This document shows positions 8,093 through 17,310 of a stretch of DNA of 49,744 nt, piece by piece. The notes under the pieces are model-generated. The model ran no database searches. It saw only the letters and a list, made by a program, of their open reading frames with translations, and had not been told where the DNA came from. Within the stretch, counting starts at the first letter, position 1; every line of letters begins with the position of its first letter. The stretch is from NCBI GenBank assembly GCA_002325245.1, contig DCRR01000011.1, forward strand, positions 43,657 through 93,400. Reading direction: 5' to 3'. The position numbers and the translations under genes were made by a program. This stretch comes from Microbacteriaceae bacterium UBA1487 (lineage in GTDB: Bacteria; Actinomycetota; Actinomycetes; Actinomycetales; Microbacteriaceae).

Positions 8093-9142
8093 TCAGATGA
8101 GGCCGTATCGGGCGAGCAGCTCCTGCGTCGTCGCCAGGTCGTCGAGGTCGCTCAGGTCGAGCTCGGGGTTGACGAGCGAGTCGAGAGCGGGGAGCCCCTC
8201 GGGGGCGGCCACACCGGGGAGCAGCGGGTACTCGAAGGTCTGCTCGACGAAGTAGGTCTGCGCCTGCTCCGAGATGAGGAACCGCACGAACTCGAGCGCA
8301 TCGGCGTCGGCGGCGGCGCCGCTCAGGATGCCCGCACCCGTCACGTTGACGATCGAGCCGGCGTCGCCCGCCTCGAGAAAGGCGATCTGCGCGCGCATGT
8401 TCTCGGCGCCGACCTCGGCGGCCTGACGGAACCAGTAGTAGTGGTTGATGAGACCGACGTCGAGCGCTCCCTCGTTGACGGCGGTGAGCGTGGCGGTGTT
8501 GTTCTCGAAGATCTGCAGGTCGTTGCTCGCGAGCGCCTCGACCCAGTCCTCGGCGACCTGCTCGCCCTCGATGACGCGCAGGGCGGTGACGAAGGACTGG
8601 AAGCTCGCGTTGCCCGGCGGCAGGCCGAGGCGGCCGGCCCACTCCGGCTCGACGTACTCGAGCACCGTGTCGGGCAGCTCGTCGGCCGAGAGCTCCTCGC
8701 TGTCGTAGACGACGACGCGGGCGCGACCTGTGAGGCCGACCCAGCTGCCGTCCGTCGAGGTGAAGCCCGCCGGCACTGCCTCGGCGACATCATCGGGCAG
8801 CGCGGCGAAGAGACCGGCCTGGCTGAGCGCGCCGAGCGCGCCGGCATCCTGCGAGAGGAAGACCTGGGCGGGGCTCTGGTCGCCCTCCTCGAGCAGCAGC
8901 GCGCCGAGCTCCGCCGTGTTGCCGTAGCGCACATCGACCTCGATGCCGGACTGCTCCTCGAAGATGTCGATGAGGGGCTGGATCAGCTCCTCGTCGCGAC
9001 CCGAGTACAGGGTGAACGCGCCGTCGGCGACGACATCGGCGCCGGAGTCGACCGCGTCCGTGTCGGTCGCGGCGGAGCAGCCGACGAGGAGCGCGGCGCT
9101 CGCAGCGATGGCGAGAAGGGGCAGAGTGCGTGAAGCGTGCAT
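8093..9142 (-). CDS. fbpA: Ferric iron ABC transporter, substrate-binding lipoprotein
   Basis: This 349-residue protein starts with a lipoprotein signal peptide ending in the lipobox LVGC (Cys22), so it should be anchored outside the membrane. The mature part begins FTLYSGRDEELIQPL, the FbpA/FutA-type first strand (YS.R.E.L). It contains GLINHYYWFRQA, where the adjacent tyrosines correspond to those that bind Fe3+ in this family. A DtxR/IdeR box lies about 60 bp upstream, so expression should be repressed when iron is plentiful. It heads the operon with the permease and ATPase genes. Confidence 0.92.
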   Translation of the reverse strand: MHASRTLPLLAIAASAALLVGCSAATDTDAVDSGADVVADGAFTLYSGRDEELIQPLIDIFEEQSGIEVDVRYGNTAELGALLLEEGDQSPAQVFLSQDAGALGALSQAGLFAALPDDVAEAVPAGFTSTDGSWVGLTGRARVVVYDSEELSADELPDTVLEYVEPEWAGRLGLPPGNASFQSFVTALRVIEGEQVAEDWVEALASNDLQIFENNTATLTAVNEGALDVGLINHYYWFRQAAEVGAENMRAQIAFLEAGDAGSIVNVTGAGILSGAAADADALEFVRFLISEQAQTYFVEQTFEYPLLPGVAAPEGLPALDSLVNPELDLSDLDDLATTQELLARYGLI

Positions 9143-9176
9143 GGGGGAAAGAACTCCGTGAAAGGTGCCAGGAGTC

Positions 9177-9198
9177 GAACCGGTTCGGTTGACCGAAC
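9177..9198. promoter_or_regulatory. GGTTCG-containing palindromes next to the iron box
   Basis: GAACCGGTTC (9177-9186) is a perfect palindrome. It overlaps an inverted repeat GTTCGGT-TG-ACCGAAC (9183-9198) that directly abuts the iron box. They could be a second operator or part of the 5' leader structure; I cannot assign a factor. Confidence 0.4.
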
Positions 9199-9217
9199 TT
9201 AGGTTAGGCTAACTTCA
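9199..9217 (-). promoter_or_regulatory. DtxR/IdeR iron box
   Basis: TTAGGTTAGGCTAACTTCA matches the 19-bp DtxR/IdeR consensus TTAGGTTAGGCTAACCTAA at 17 positions. It lies upstream of the ferric transporter operon, and the iron-bound repressor is expected to switch that operon off. Confidence 0.88.
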
Positions 9218-9253
9218 CTTCGGGCACCAGTCCGGTGTGCGGCGGGCACCGCC

Positions 9254-10483
9254 TCAGTCCGCCGCATCGCCTCGCAGCTCCGCAAGCACGGCCTCCAGCT
9301 GATCGACAGCCCACTCCAGATCCGCCAGCTCGATGATGAGCGGCGGAGCGAGCCGGATCGTCGATCCGTGGGTGTCCTTCGCGAGCACGCCGCGCTCGGC
9401 CAGCAGCTCGCACACACGTCGCCCGGTCGCGAGCTCCGGGTCGATGTCGATGCCCGCCCAGAGCCCGACGCAGCGCACCGCGACGACGCCGTGCCCGAGC
9501 AGCGCGCGCAGCCGCTGATGAAGGATCGCCCCCAGGTCGCGCGCCCGCGCCTGCAACTCACCGGTCCCGAGCAGCTCCACGACGGCCCGGCCGACGGCGG
9601 CCGCGAGCGGGTTGCCGCCGAAGGTCGAGCCGTGCTCACCGGGACGCAGCACGCCCAGCACGTCGCGGTTCGCGACCACCGCGCTCACCGGCACGATTCC
9701 GCCGCCGAGTGCCTTGCCGAGCAGGTACATGTCGGGCACCACCCCCGCGTTGTCGCACTGGAAGGTGGCGCCGGTGCGCCCGAGCCCCGACTGGATCTCG
9801 TCGGCGATGAAGAGCACGCCTGCCTCGGCGGTGATGCGCCGCACCTCCGGCAGGTAGCCCTCGGGCGGAACCACGATGCCCGCCTCGCCCTGGATCGGCT
9901 CCAGCAGCACCGCCACGGTGCTCTCGTCGATCTCGGCGGCAAGCGCGGCGGCGTCGCCGTACGGCACGCTCACGAAGCCGGGTGTGTACGGCCCGAAGTC
10001 GGCACGCGCTTCGGCATCGTTCGAGAAGCTGATGATCGTCGTGGTGCGCCCGTGAAAGTTGCCGTCCGCCACGACGACCTTCGCCTGGTCGTGCGGTACG
10101 CCCTTGACCCGGTAGCCCCAGGCGCGCGCCACCTTGATCGCGCTCTCCACCGCCTCCGCACCGGTGTTCATCGGCAGCACCATGTCCTTGCGCGCCAGCC
10201 GGGCCAGCGACTCGAGAAACGCTCCGAGCTGGTCGTTGTGGAAGGCGCGGCTGGTCAGGGTGATCCGGTCGAGCTGCTCCTTCGCGGCGGCGATCAACGC
10301 GGGGTGGCCGTGCCCGAAGTTGACCGCCGAGTAGGCGGCCAGGCAGTCGAGGTAGCGACGCCCCTCGACATCGGTGAGCCAGGCGCCCTCGCCCTTCGCG
10401 ATCACGACCGGAAGCGGGTGGTAGTTGTGCGCGCCGAACTCCTCAACCTGCTCGAGGTAGCTCCGGGCGCCGACCGCGGTCAT
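9254..10483 (-). CDS. rocD: Ornithine--oxo-acid aminotransferase
   Basis: This 409-residue PLP enzyme of class III aminotransferases moves the delta-amino group of ornithine to 2-oxoglutarate, giving glutamate 5-semialdehyde. Typical parts are FGAHNYHPLPVVI at the N-terminus, MNTGAEAVESAIK, the VADGNFHGRT cofactor loop, ADEIQSGLGRTG and the PLP-lysine segment LLGKALGGGIVPVS. I start at ATG 10483, which overlaps the upstream stop as ATGA; a longer frame from 10507 would run into the neighbour. Its partner upstream makes ornithine from arginine, and PutA at 17311 can oxidise the product to glutamate. N-acetylornithine aminotransferase is less likely given this context. Confidence 0.9.
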   Translation of the reverse strand: MTAVGARSYLEQVEEFGAHNYHPLPVVIAKGEGAWLTDVEGRRYLDCLAAYSAVNFGHGHPALIAAAKEQLDRITLTSRAFHNDQLGAFLESLARLARKDMVLPMNTGAEAVESAIKVARAWGYRVKGVPHDQAKVVVADGNFHGRTTTIISFSNDAEARADFGPYTPGFVSVPYGDAAALAAEIDESTVAVLLEPIQGEAGIVVPPEGYLPEVRRITAEAGVLFIADEIQSGLGRTGATFQCDNAGVVPDMYLLGKALGGGIVPVSAVVANRDVLGVLRPGEHGSTFGGNPLAAAVGRAVVELLGTGELQARARDLGAILHQRLRALLGHGVVAVRCVGLWAGIDIDPELATGRRVCELLAERGVLAKDTHGSTIRLAPPLIIELADLEWAVDQLEAVLAELRGDAAD

Positions 10484-11328
10484 CGGCGCAGCTCCAGAGT
10501 GCAGCACTTCACTCCCCCGCCGCCGAGCAGCAGCTCCGACAGGTCGACCGGATGCGGCACGAAGCCCCGCTCGCGCAGCTGCCTGCCGAAGTCCTCGGCG
10601 CGGGCGGCGATCACAACGTTGCGCCCGTCGCTGAAGCTGTTGAGCCCGAGCACGGCGGCGTCCTCGTCGGTGACGTGAATGGCATCCGGGAAGCGCTCGT
10701 CCAGAATGTCGCGGCTGGCGGCGTCGAAGGCCTTCGGGAGGAACGCCACGCTGCCCGGTCCGCCGTTCGAGTCGAGCACCGCGAACGCGGTGTCCAGGTG
10801 GTAGAAGCTCGGGTCGACGAGGCGCAGGGTGACGACCTCGCGGTCGTAGATGCGGCGCAGCTCGTCGTGGCTCGCGGTGTCGCTGCGGAACCCGGTGCCG
10901 GCGAAGATGGTGTCTCCGACGAGCAGGAAGTCACCCTCGCCCTCGTTGGTGGACACCGGCTCGCGCACCTCGAAGCCGTTCGCGCCGAACCACTCCATGT
11001 AGGCCGGACCCTCCGCAGCGCGCTCCGGGTACTGGAACCGGGCTCCGTAGGCGATGCCGTCCAAGGTGAAGCCCCCGTTGGCGGCATAGACCATGTCGGG
11101 CAGATCGTCGACCGGGTCGATGAGGTGCACCTCGAAGCCGAGCTCCCGATAGATCCGATAGAGCTCGTCCCACTGCCGCACCGCCAGAGCGGTGTCGGTG
11201 GGCTGCTCCGGATGCATCCACGGGTTGATCCGGTAGCTGACGGTGAAATGCTCGGGCCGACACATCAGCACCGTGCGCTGGGTCGCCACACGTTCGGAAG
11301 CGAGGGGGGCGGAGTCGGTCAACGTCAT
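10480..11328 (-). CDS. Arginine dihydrolase-like enzyme (ArgZ/amidinotransferase fold)
   Basis: This 282-residue guanidine-modifying enzyme has the pentein fold. The N-terminal LMCRPEHFTVSYRINPWM strongly resembles the start of cyanobacterial arginine dihydrolase (ArgZ/AgrE), which turns arginine directly into ornithine, CO2 and ammonia. Catalytic elements visible are MVYAANGGF (Asn84), GEGDF (Asp133), FYHLDTAF (His177) and the terminal VKCCTLELRR, where Cys275 is the likely nucleophile. Databases often label such proteins dimethylarginine dimethylaminohydrolase. I prefer arginine dihydrolase because the next gene, overlapping by 4 bp, is ornithine aminotransferase. I place the start at ATG 11328 with GGAAG before it rather than at 11406, which would reach into the promoter. 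Confidence 0.78.
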   Translation of the reverse strand: MTLTDSAPLASERVATQRTVLMCRPEHFTVSYRINPWMHPEQPTDTALAVRQWDELYRIYRELGFEVHLIDPVDDLPDMVYAANGGFTLDGIAYGARFQYPERAAEGPAYMEWFGANGFEVREPVSTNEGEGDFLLVGDTIFAGTGFRSDTASHDELRRIYDREVVTLRLVDPSFYHLDTAFAVLDSNGGPGSVAFLPKAFDAASRDILDERFPDAIHVTDEDAAVLGLNSFSDGRNVVIAARAEDFGRQLRERGFVPHPVDLSELLLGGGGVKCCTLELRR

Positions 11329-11355
11329 GACTTCCAGTGTTGCACGCATGCATCC

Positions 11356-11388
11356 GATGAAATCTGGCTCCGTGCGCACGATTTCACC
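11356..11388. promoter_or_regulatory. Inverted repeat between the arginine genes and lrp
   Basis: GATGAAATC (11356-11364) and GATTTCACC (11380-11388) form an inverted repeat with 8 of 9 matches. The perfect palindrome CGTGCGCACG (11371-11380) lies between them. It sits 28 bp from one divergent start and 45 bp from the other. An Lrp/AsnC dimer could bind here to control both directions. Confidence 0.5.
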
Positions 11389-11420
11389 GTGATCGTTGTC
11401 ATGCACGCAGTAATTCAGCG

Positions 11421-11426
11421 TAGGAT
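11421..11426 (+). promoter_or_regulatory. -10 box of a putative leaderless promoter (lrp)
   Basis: TAGGAT ends 6 nt before the GTG at 11433. Confidence 0.55.
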
Positions 11427-11432
11427 CGGCGC

Positions 11433-11870
11433 GTGGACAACCTCGACTACGGCATTCTCGACCTCCTCCGCCAGAACTCCCGCGCCGGCTACGGCGACAT
11501 CGGCGACCGGATCGGCCTCTCGGCCTCGGCCGTGAAACGACGCGTCGATCGCCTCGTCGCCGACGGCGTGATCCGCGCGTTCACGATCCAGGTCGACCCC
11601 AAGGTCGACGGCCTGGCGACCGAGGCCTGGGTCGAGCTGTTCTGCCGGGGCACCGTCGCCCCCGAGGAGCTCAAGCGCATCCTGCAGGGCGTGCCGGAGG
11701 TGGTGGATGCCAGCACCGTCACCGGCTCCGCCGACGCAGTCGTTCTGCTGCGCTCCCGCGACATCCCCTCTCTCGAGGACGCGCTCGAAAAGGTGCGCGT
11801 CGCCCCCAGCGTCGACCACACGCGCAGCGCGATCGTGCTGAGCCGACTCATCCACCGCAACTACGACTGA
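11433..11870 (+). CDS. Lrp/AsnC family transcriptional regulator
   Basis: This 145-residue regulator has an AsnC-type winged helix in residues 1-60, with LDYGILDLLRQNSRAGYGDI and the recognition region LSASAVKRRVDRL. A RAM ligand-binding domain follows (about 65-140). It starts with GTG 11433 and TAGGAT 6 nt upstream. It is transcribed away from the arginine dihydrolase-like/rocD pair, and the inverted repeat between them is a candidate target. The likely role is amino-acid-responsive (arginine or ornithine) control of that pair. Its gene is convergent with malate synthase. Confidence 0.9.
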   Translation: MDNLDYGILDLLRQNSRAGYGDIGDRIGLSASAVKRRVDRLVADGVIRAFTIQVDPKVDGLATEAWVELFCRGTVAPEELKRILQGVPEVVDASTVTGSADAVVLLRSRDIPSLEDALEKVRVAPSVDHTRSAIVLSRLIHRNYD

Positions 11871-11880
11871 GCACGCGAAT

Positions 11881-11916
11881 GCCGCGGTCCCGCTCCCCTG
11901 CGAGCGAGACCGCGGC
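11881..11916. terminator. Bidirectional hairpin terminator between lrp and aceB
   Basis: GCCGCGGTCCCGCTC and GAGCGAGACCGCGGC pair over 15 bp with one mismatch around a 6-nt loop. The hairpin lies midway in the 62-bp gap between two convergent genes. No T-tract follows on either side. Confidence 0.65.
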
Positions 11917-11932
11917 GGGCGGTCGCGGCTGA

Positions 11933-13573
<1,641 letters not shown>

Positions 13574-13599
13574 GATCGTCTCCTGTCGTGTCTCGTGGC

Positions 13600-14913
13600 C
13601 TAGTGGAACTGCGCGGACTCGGTGGAGCCGACGAGCGCGAGAGTGGCACTGTCCGGGTTGAGGGCAGTGGAGATCCGGTCGAAGTACCCGGTTCCCACCT
13701 CGCGCTGGTGCTTGGTCGCGGTGTAGCCGCGGGATTCGGCGGCGAATTCCGCCTCCTGCAACTCGACGTAGGCGCTCATGTGCCGCGTCGAGTAGCCCTG
13801 CGCCAGCTCGAACATCCCGTGGTTCAGGGAGTGGAAGCCGGCAAGTGTGATGAATTGGAACGCGTAGCCCATCGACGACAGCTCGCGCTGGAACTTCGCG
13901 ATGGTGTCGTCGTCGAGGTGGCGCTTCCAGTTGAAGCTCGGCGAGCAGTTGTAGGCGAGCTTCTGGCCAGGGTGCTCGGCGTGAATGCTCTCGGCGAAGG
14001 TGCGCGCAAGCTCCAGGTCGGGCTCGCTCGACTCCACCCACAGCAGATCGGCGTACGGGGCGTAGGCGTGGCCGCGGGCGAGCACCGGACCGATGCCGTT
14101 CTCGACCTCGTAGAAGCCCTCGCTCGTGCGGCCGCCCGAGAGGAACGGGCGGTCCCGCTCATCCACGTCGCTGGTGAGCAGCGTGGCGGCGAGCGAGTCG
14201 GTGCGGGCGATGACGATCGTCGGCACGTCGGCGACGTCGGCGGCGAGCCGGGCGGCATTGAGGGTGCGGATGTGCTGACCGGTCGGAATCAGCACCTTGC
14301 CGCCCATGTGGCCGCACTTCTTCTCGCTCGCGAGCTGATCCTCCCAGTGCACGCCCGCGGCGCCGGCCTCGATCATCGAGTGCATGAGCTCGTAGGCGTT
14401 GAGCGGGCCGCCGAAGCCGGCCTCGGCGTCGGCGACGATCGGCACCATCCAGTCGCGCGAGGCGTCGCCCTCGGTGAACTCGATCTGCGCCGAGCGCTGC
14501 AGCGCGTTGTTGATGCGCCGCACGACCGCCGGCACCGAGTTCGCCGGGTAGAGACTCTGGTCGGGGTAGGTCTGACCGGAGAGGTTGGCGTCGCCGGCGA
14601 CCTGCCAGCCGGAGAGGTAGATGGCCTTGAGCCCGGCGCGCACCTGCTGTACGGCCTGGTTGCCGGTGAGGGCTCCGAGCGCCGCCACCCACTCCTCCGG
14701 GTTCTCGCTGTTGGCCTCAATGAGCTCCCACAGGTTCTCCGCCCCGCGACGGGCGAGCGTGCGCGCCTCCCGGACCGGGCCGCGAAGGGCGATGACGTCC
14801 TCGGCCGTGTAGTCGCGCCGGACATTGGCCCACCGCGGGTCGGTGTCCCACTCGTGCTGGAGTTCGGCGGCCGTCTGGGTCTGATCGCCGGGACGCGGGG
14901 GGTTGATGCTCAT
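13600..14913 (-). CDS. aceA: Isocitrate lyase
   Basis: This 437-residue protein splits isocitrate to glyoxylate and succinate. The catalytic signature KKCGHMGGK is at 198-206, with Cys200 the active-site residue. VADAEAGFGGPLNAYELM before it and YNCSPSFNWKRHLDD after it are standard for the bacterial type. ATG 14913 has AAAGGAG upstream. It is first in the aceA-aceB operon and divergent from a RamB-like regulator, with a set of GGAATTTCT half-sites in the intergenic region. Confidence 0.97.
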   Translation of the reverse strand: MSINPPRPGDQTQTAAELQHEWDTDPRWANVRRDYTAEDVIALRGPVREARTLARRGAENLWELIEANSENPEEWVAALGALTGNQAVQQVRAGLKAIYLSGWQVAGDANLSGQTYPDQSLYPANSVPAVVRRINNALQRSAQIEFTEGDASRDWMVPIVADAEAGFGGPLNAYELMHSMIEAGAAGVHWEDQLASEKKCGHMGGKVLIPTGQHIRTLNAARLAADVADVPTIVIARTDSLAATLLTSDVDERDRPFLSGGRTSEGFYEVENGIGPVLARGHAYAPYADLLWVESSEPDLELARTFAESIHAEHPGQKLAYNCSPSFNWKRHLDDDTIAKFQRELSSMGYAFQFITLAGFHSLNHGMFELAQGYSTRHMSAYVELQEAEFAAESRGYTATKHQREVGTGYFDRISTALNPDSATLALVGSTESAQFH

Positions 14914-14963
14914 GGACTGCTCCTTTGCTGAAGTCGTGCTTCGACTGTGCGCCCGCGGCAGCC

Positions 14964-15005
14964 GGAATTTCTCAGAACTTCGGGCAGAAATTCCCCGGTA
15001 TTTCT
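14964..15005. promoter_or_regulatory. Triplicated half-site operator between aceA and ramB-like gene
   Basis: GGAATTTCT (14964-14972) and AGAAATTCC (14986-14994) form a perfect 9-bp inverted repeat with a 13-bp spacer. A third, directly repeated copy, GGTATTTCT (14997-15005), has one change. The set sits between two divergent genes of acetate metabolism. I infer it is the binding site of the adjacent RamB-like regulator. It is AT-rich against a very GC-rich background. Confidence 0.65.
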
Positions 15006-15041
15006 GATGCGAAGAACAATCGGACCTGGGATGCTGTCGGA

Positions 15042-16511
15042 ATGGCCCCCCTCGATGCCGCAGCCCTCGACGATGAAGACATGCTCGATCCGCTCACCAT
15101 CGGCCGCCGCATCCGACAGCTGCGCTCCGACCGCGGGATGACCCTCGAGGTGCTCGCGCAGGCGATCGGCCGGGCGCCGTCGCAGGTCTCGGTGATCGAG
15201 AATGGCAAGCGCGAGCTCAAGGTCGGCGAGCTGCAGCGCTTCGCCCGCATCCTCGACGTCAGCCTCGACGAGCTGCTCTCCCCCGAGCCGCCGAGCTCGC
15301 GGGATGCGCTCGAGATCGCGCTCGAGCGCGCCGGCCGCGGCCCGATCTTCTCCTCCCTCGAACTGCCGCCGGTCCCCGTGCGCAAAGGCCTCAGCGACGA
15401 GGCGATCGCCACGATCCTGCGGCTGCACGACGAGCTGGAGCGCCTGCACCGGCAGCGCGCCGCCACCCCCGAGGAGGCGCGACGAGCGAACGCCGAGCTG
15501 CGCGCCGAGCAGCGTCGGCGCGGCAACCACTTCCCGGAGCTCGAGCGCACCGCGCGCGAGCTGCTCACGGCCGTCGGCCATACCGGCGGGCCGCTCTCGC
15601 AGCGGGTCGCCTCCGAACTCGCCGCGCACCTCGGCTTCTCGCTGCACTACGTCCCCGACCTTCCGGCTTCCACGCGGAGCGTGACCGACAAGGAGAACGG
15701 GCGCATCTACCTGCCGGTGCGGCACGGCGACACCGACCCGCGCTCGACACTGCTGCAGGCGCTCGCGGCGCACGTGCTCGACAAGAAGGAGCCGCATGAC
15801 TACGCGGAGCTGCTGCGGCAGCGCGTCGAGACCAACTACCTCGCGGGCGCGCTGCTCATCCCGGAGGAGAGCGCCGTCACGTTCCTCACCGCCGCGAAGC
15901 AAGCCCGCGAGCTGAGCATCGAAGACCTGCGGGATGCCTTCGCCGTCAGCTACGAGACTGCCGCCCACCGCTTCACGAATCTTGCGACAGAGCACCTGGG
16001 GCTGCCGGTGCACTTCTTGAAGGTGCACTCCAGCGGCACCATCTCGAAGGCCTACGAGAACGACGGCGCCGCCTTCCCGACCGACGCGCTCGGCGCGATC
16101 GACGGGCAGATCGTCTGCCGCTGGTGGAGCGCGCGCCAGGTCTTCGAGGTCGCCGACCGGCTGAGCCCCTTCCACCAGTACACCGACAAGCCGGCCGGCA
16201 CCTACTGGTGCAGCTCGAGCATCCAGTCCACCGCCGCGGGCGACTTCTCGGTCAGCGTCGGCACACCCTTCGCGCACGTGAAGTGGTTCCGCGGTCGCGA
16301 CACTCAGCGCCGACTGCGCTCCACCTGCCCCGACCCGTCGTGCTGCCGCCGTCCTCCGGCCGAGCTCTCGCAGCGATGGGCCGAGAAGGCGTGGCCGAGC
16401 GCGCGCCTCAACGCCTCGCTGCTCGCGGCGATGCCGACCGGCACCTTCACCGGCGTCGACACGACGGCGGTCTACGAGTTCCTCGAGAAGCACTCCGGGG
16501 GGCGCGCATGA
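15042..16511 (+). CDS. RamB-like XRE-family regulator of acetate/glyoxylate metabolism
   Basis: This 489-residue regulator has an XRE helix-turn-helix near residues 17-75 (IGRRIRQLRSDRGMTLEVLAQAIG, split across helices). An IrrE/ImmA-like middle region follows, and then a C-terminal short-chain-fatty-acyl regulator domain with SSGTISKAYENDGAAFPTD, the pattern of Corynebacterium RamB and Mycobacterium Rv0465c. The C-terminus carries a cysteine cluster (TCPDPSCC). RamB controls aceA/aceB and other acetate genes, matching its place beside them here. The frame is open from 14925, but ATG 15042 is chosen because earlier codons cover the operator region. The last codon overlaps the next gene (ATGA). 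Confidence 0.85.
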   Translation: MAPLDAAALDDEDMLDPLTIGRRIRQLRSDRGMTLEVLAQAIGRAPSQVSVIENGKRELKVGELQRFARILDVSLDELLSPEPPSSRDALEIALERAGRGPIFSSLELPPVPVRKGLSDEAIATILRLHDELERLHRQRAATPEEARRANAELRAEQRRRGNHFPELERTARELLTAVGHTGGPLSQRVASELAAHLGFSLHYVPDLPASTRSVTDKENGRIYLPVRHGDTDPRSTLLQALAAHVLDKKEPHDYAELLRQRVETNYLAGALLIPEESAVTFLTAAKQARELSIEDLRDAFAVSYETAAHRFTNLATEHLGLPVHFLKVHSSGTISKAYENDGAAFPTDALGAIDGQIVCRWWSARQVFEVADRLSPFHQYTDKPAGTYWCSSSIQSTAAGDFSVSVGTPFAHVKWFRGRDTQRRLRSTCPDPSCCRRPPAELSQRWAEKAWPSARLNASLLAAMPTGTFTGVDTTAVYEFLEKHSGGRA

Positions 16512-16864
16512 GACTCACGATCGATCATGCGTCTGCCGAGGCTCCGTTCGAGCAGCTGCGCCGGCAGATCCGGGATGCCGCTCTCACCGGCGACCTCGCC
16601 GCCGGATCCAAGCTCCCCACGGTGCGCGCCCTTGCCGCCGAGCTCGGGCTCGCCGCCAACACGGTCGCCCGCGCCTACCGCGAGCTCGAGTCCGACGGCG
16701 TGATCGAGACGCGCGGACGCAACGGCTCCTTCGTCACGTTCTCCGCGGATGCTGCCGAGCGATCGCTGCAGGAGGCCGCGGCCGCCTTCGCCGCGCGCGC
16801 CCGCGCGCTCGGTGTCGACCGGGCGGCCGCGCTCGACGCGGCCAGCGCCGCCCTCGACGCCTAA
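16508..16864 (+). CDS. Small GntR-family regulator (YtrA-like)
   Basis: This 118-residue protein has a GntR winged helix over most of its length: EAPFEQLRRQIRDAALTG, GSKLPTVRALAAELGLAANT and TVARAYRELESDGVIETRG. An Ala-rich tail of about 45 residues replaces a full ligand domain, as in the YtrA subfamily, which usually controls ABC transporters. It overlaps the stop of the RamB-like gene by 4 bp, so the two are co-translated. Its targets are not evident; the FadR-type palindrome at 3062 is not the kind of site expected for YtrA members. Confidence 0.88.
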   Translation: MRLTIDHASAEAPFEQLRRQIRDAALTGDLAAGSKLPTVRALAAELGLAANTVARAYRELESDGVIETRGRNGSFVTFSADAAERSLQEAAAAFAARARALGVDRAAALDAASAALDA

Positions 16865-16958
16865 CCCGCGCGCCCCCCACCCCACGCTGCGCGCCCGAAC
16901 CCCCGCGCACCCCCGCGCACCCGCGCACGCCGCGCCGCGCACTCCCGCGCACCCCACC

Positions 16959-17021
16959 TCCCCGCGAGCGGTGCCAAACGTGGGGTGCACGGCCCCAACA
17001 CCGCACTTTTCGCACCGCTCG
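16959..17021. repeat. 63-bp palindromic repeat, copy 1
   Basis: This unit is identical over 63 bp to 17178-17240. It ends in perfect 10-bp inverted repeats CGAGCGGTGC (16965-16974) and GCACCGCTCG (17012-17021). It contains an inner short palindrome around TGGGGTGCACGGCCCCA and a TTTT run. It resembles a REP-type element or a strong hairpin terminator placed between convergent genes. Confidence 0.85.
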
Positions 17022-17177
17022 CCGGGGGTCGGCCGCGCGTCGGAGCACCATCAGCGCACCGGTACGTCTCACCCCGTGCCGCGCACCCTGCGCGCCGCTC
17101 GCACGCCTCTCCTCGCGCACGCCGCGCATCCGCGCACGCCGCGCACCCGCGCACTCACGCGCGCCGCGCGCCGCACG

Positions 17178-17240
17178 TCCCCGCGAGCGGTGCCAAACGT
17201 GGGGTGCACGGCCCCAACACCGCACTTTTCGCACCGCTCG
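17178..17240. repeat. 63-bp palindromic repeat, copy 2
   Basis: It is a direct repeat, identical to 16959-17021 and starting 219 bp after it, with the same terminal inverted repeats (17184-17193 and 17231-17240). Confidence 0.85.
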
Positions 17241-17310
17241 TGGGGAGGTGGGGTGGAGCGTGCGGGCGCGGCGTGCCGCACGCGGGGCGCGGGGTGGGGC
17301 GCGGCGCGCG

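Larger units (their letters stand above)
16865..17310. other. Gene-free convergent region with paired palindromic repeats
   Basis: These 446 bp lie between the 3' ends of the small GntR gene and putA. No credible coding sequence is present. The left flank is C-rich and the right flank G-rich on the plus strand, so the flanks are loosely complementary. Two identical 63-bp repeats take up part of the middle. Frames open here only because of the composition. Confidence 0.8.

Noticed and set aside
9160..9190. GGTTCGACTCC on the minus strand, like a tRNA T-arm
   Set aside because: The flanking bases do not form a 5-bp T-stem and no acceptor stem, D-arm or anticodon arm can be built around it.
10480..11406. 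Longer start at 11406 for the arginine dihydrolase-like gene
   Set aside because: The extra 26 residues cover the intergenic inverted repeat and have no match to the family; ATG 11328 has a ribosome site.
16959..17240. The paired 63-bp repeats as the ends of an insertion sequence
   Set aside because: They are direct repeats, the 156 bp between them cannot code for a transposase, and no target-site duplication was found.
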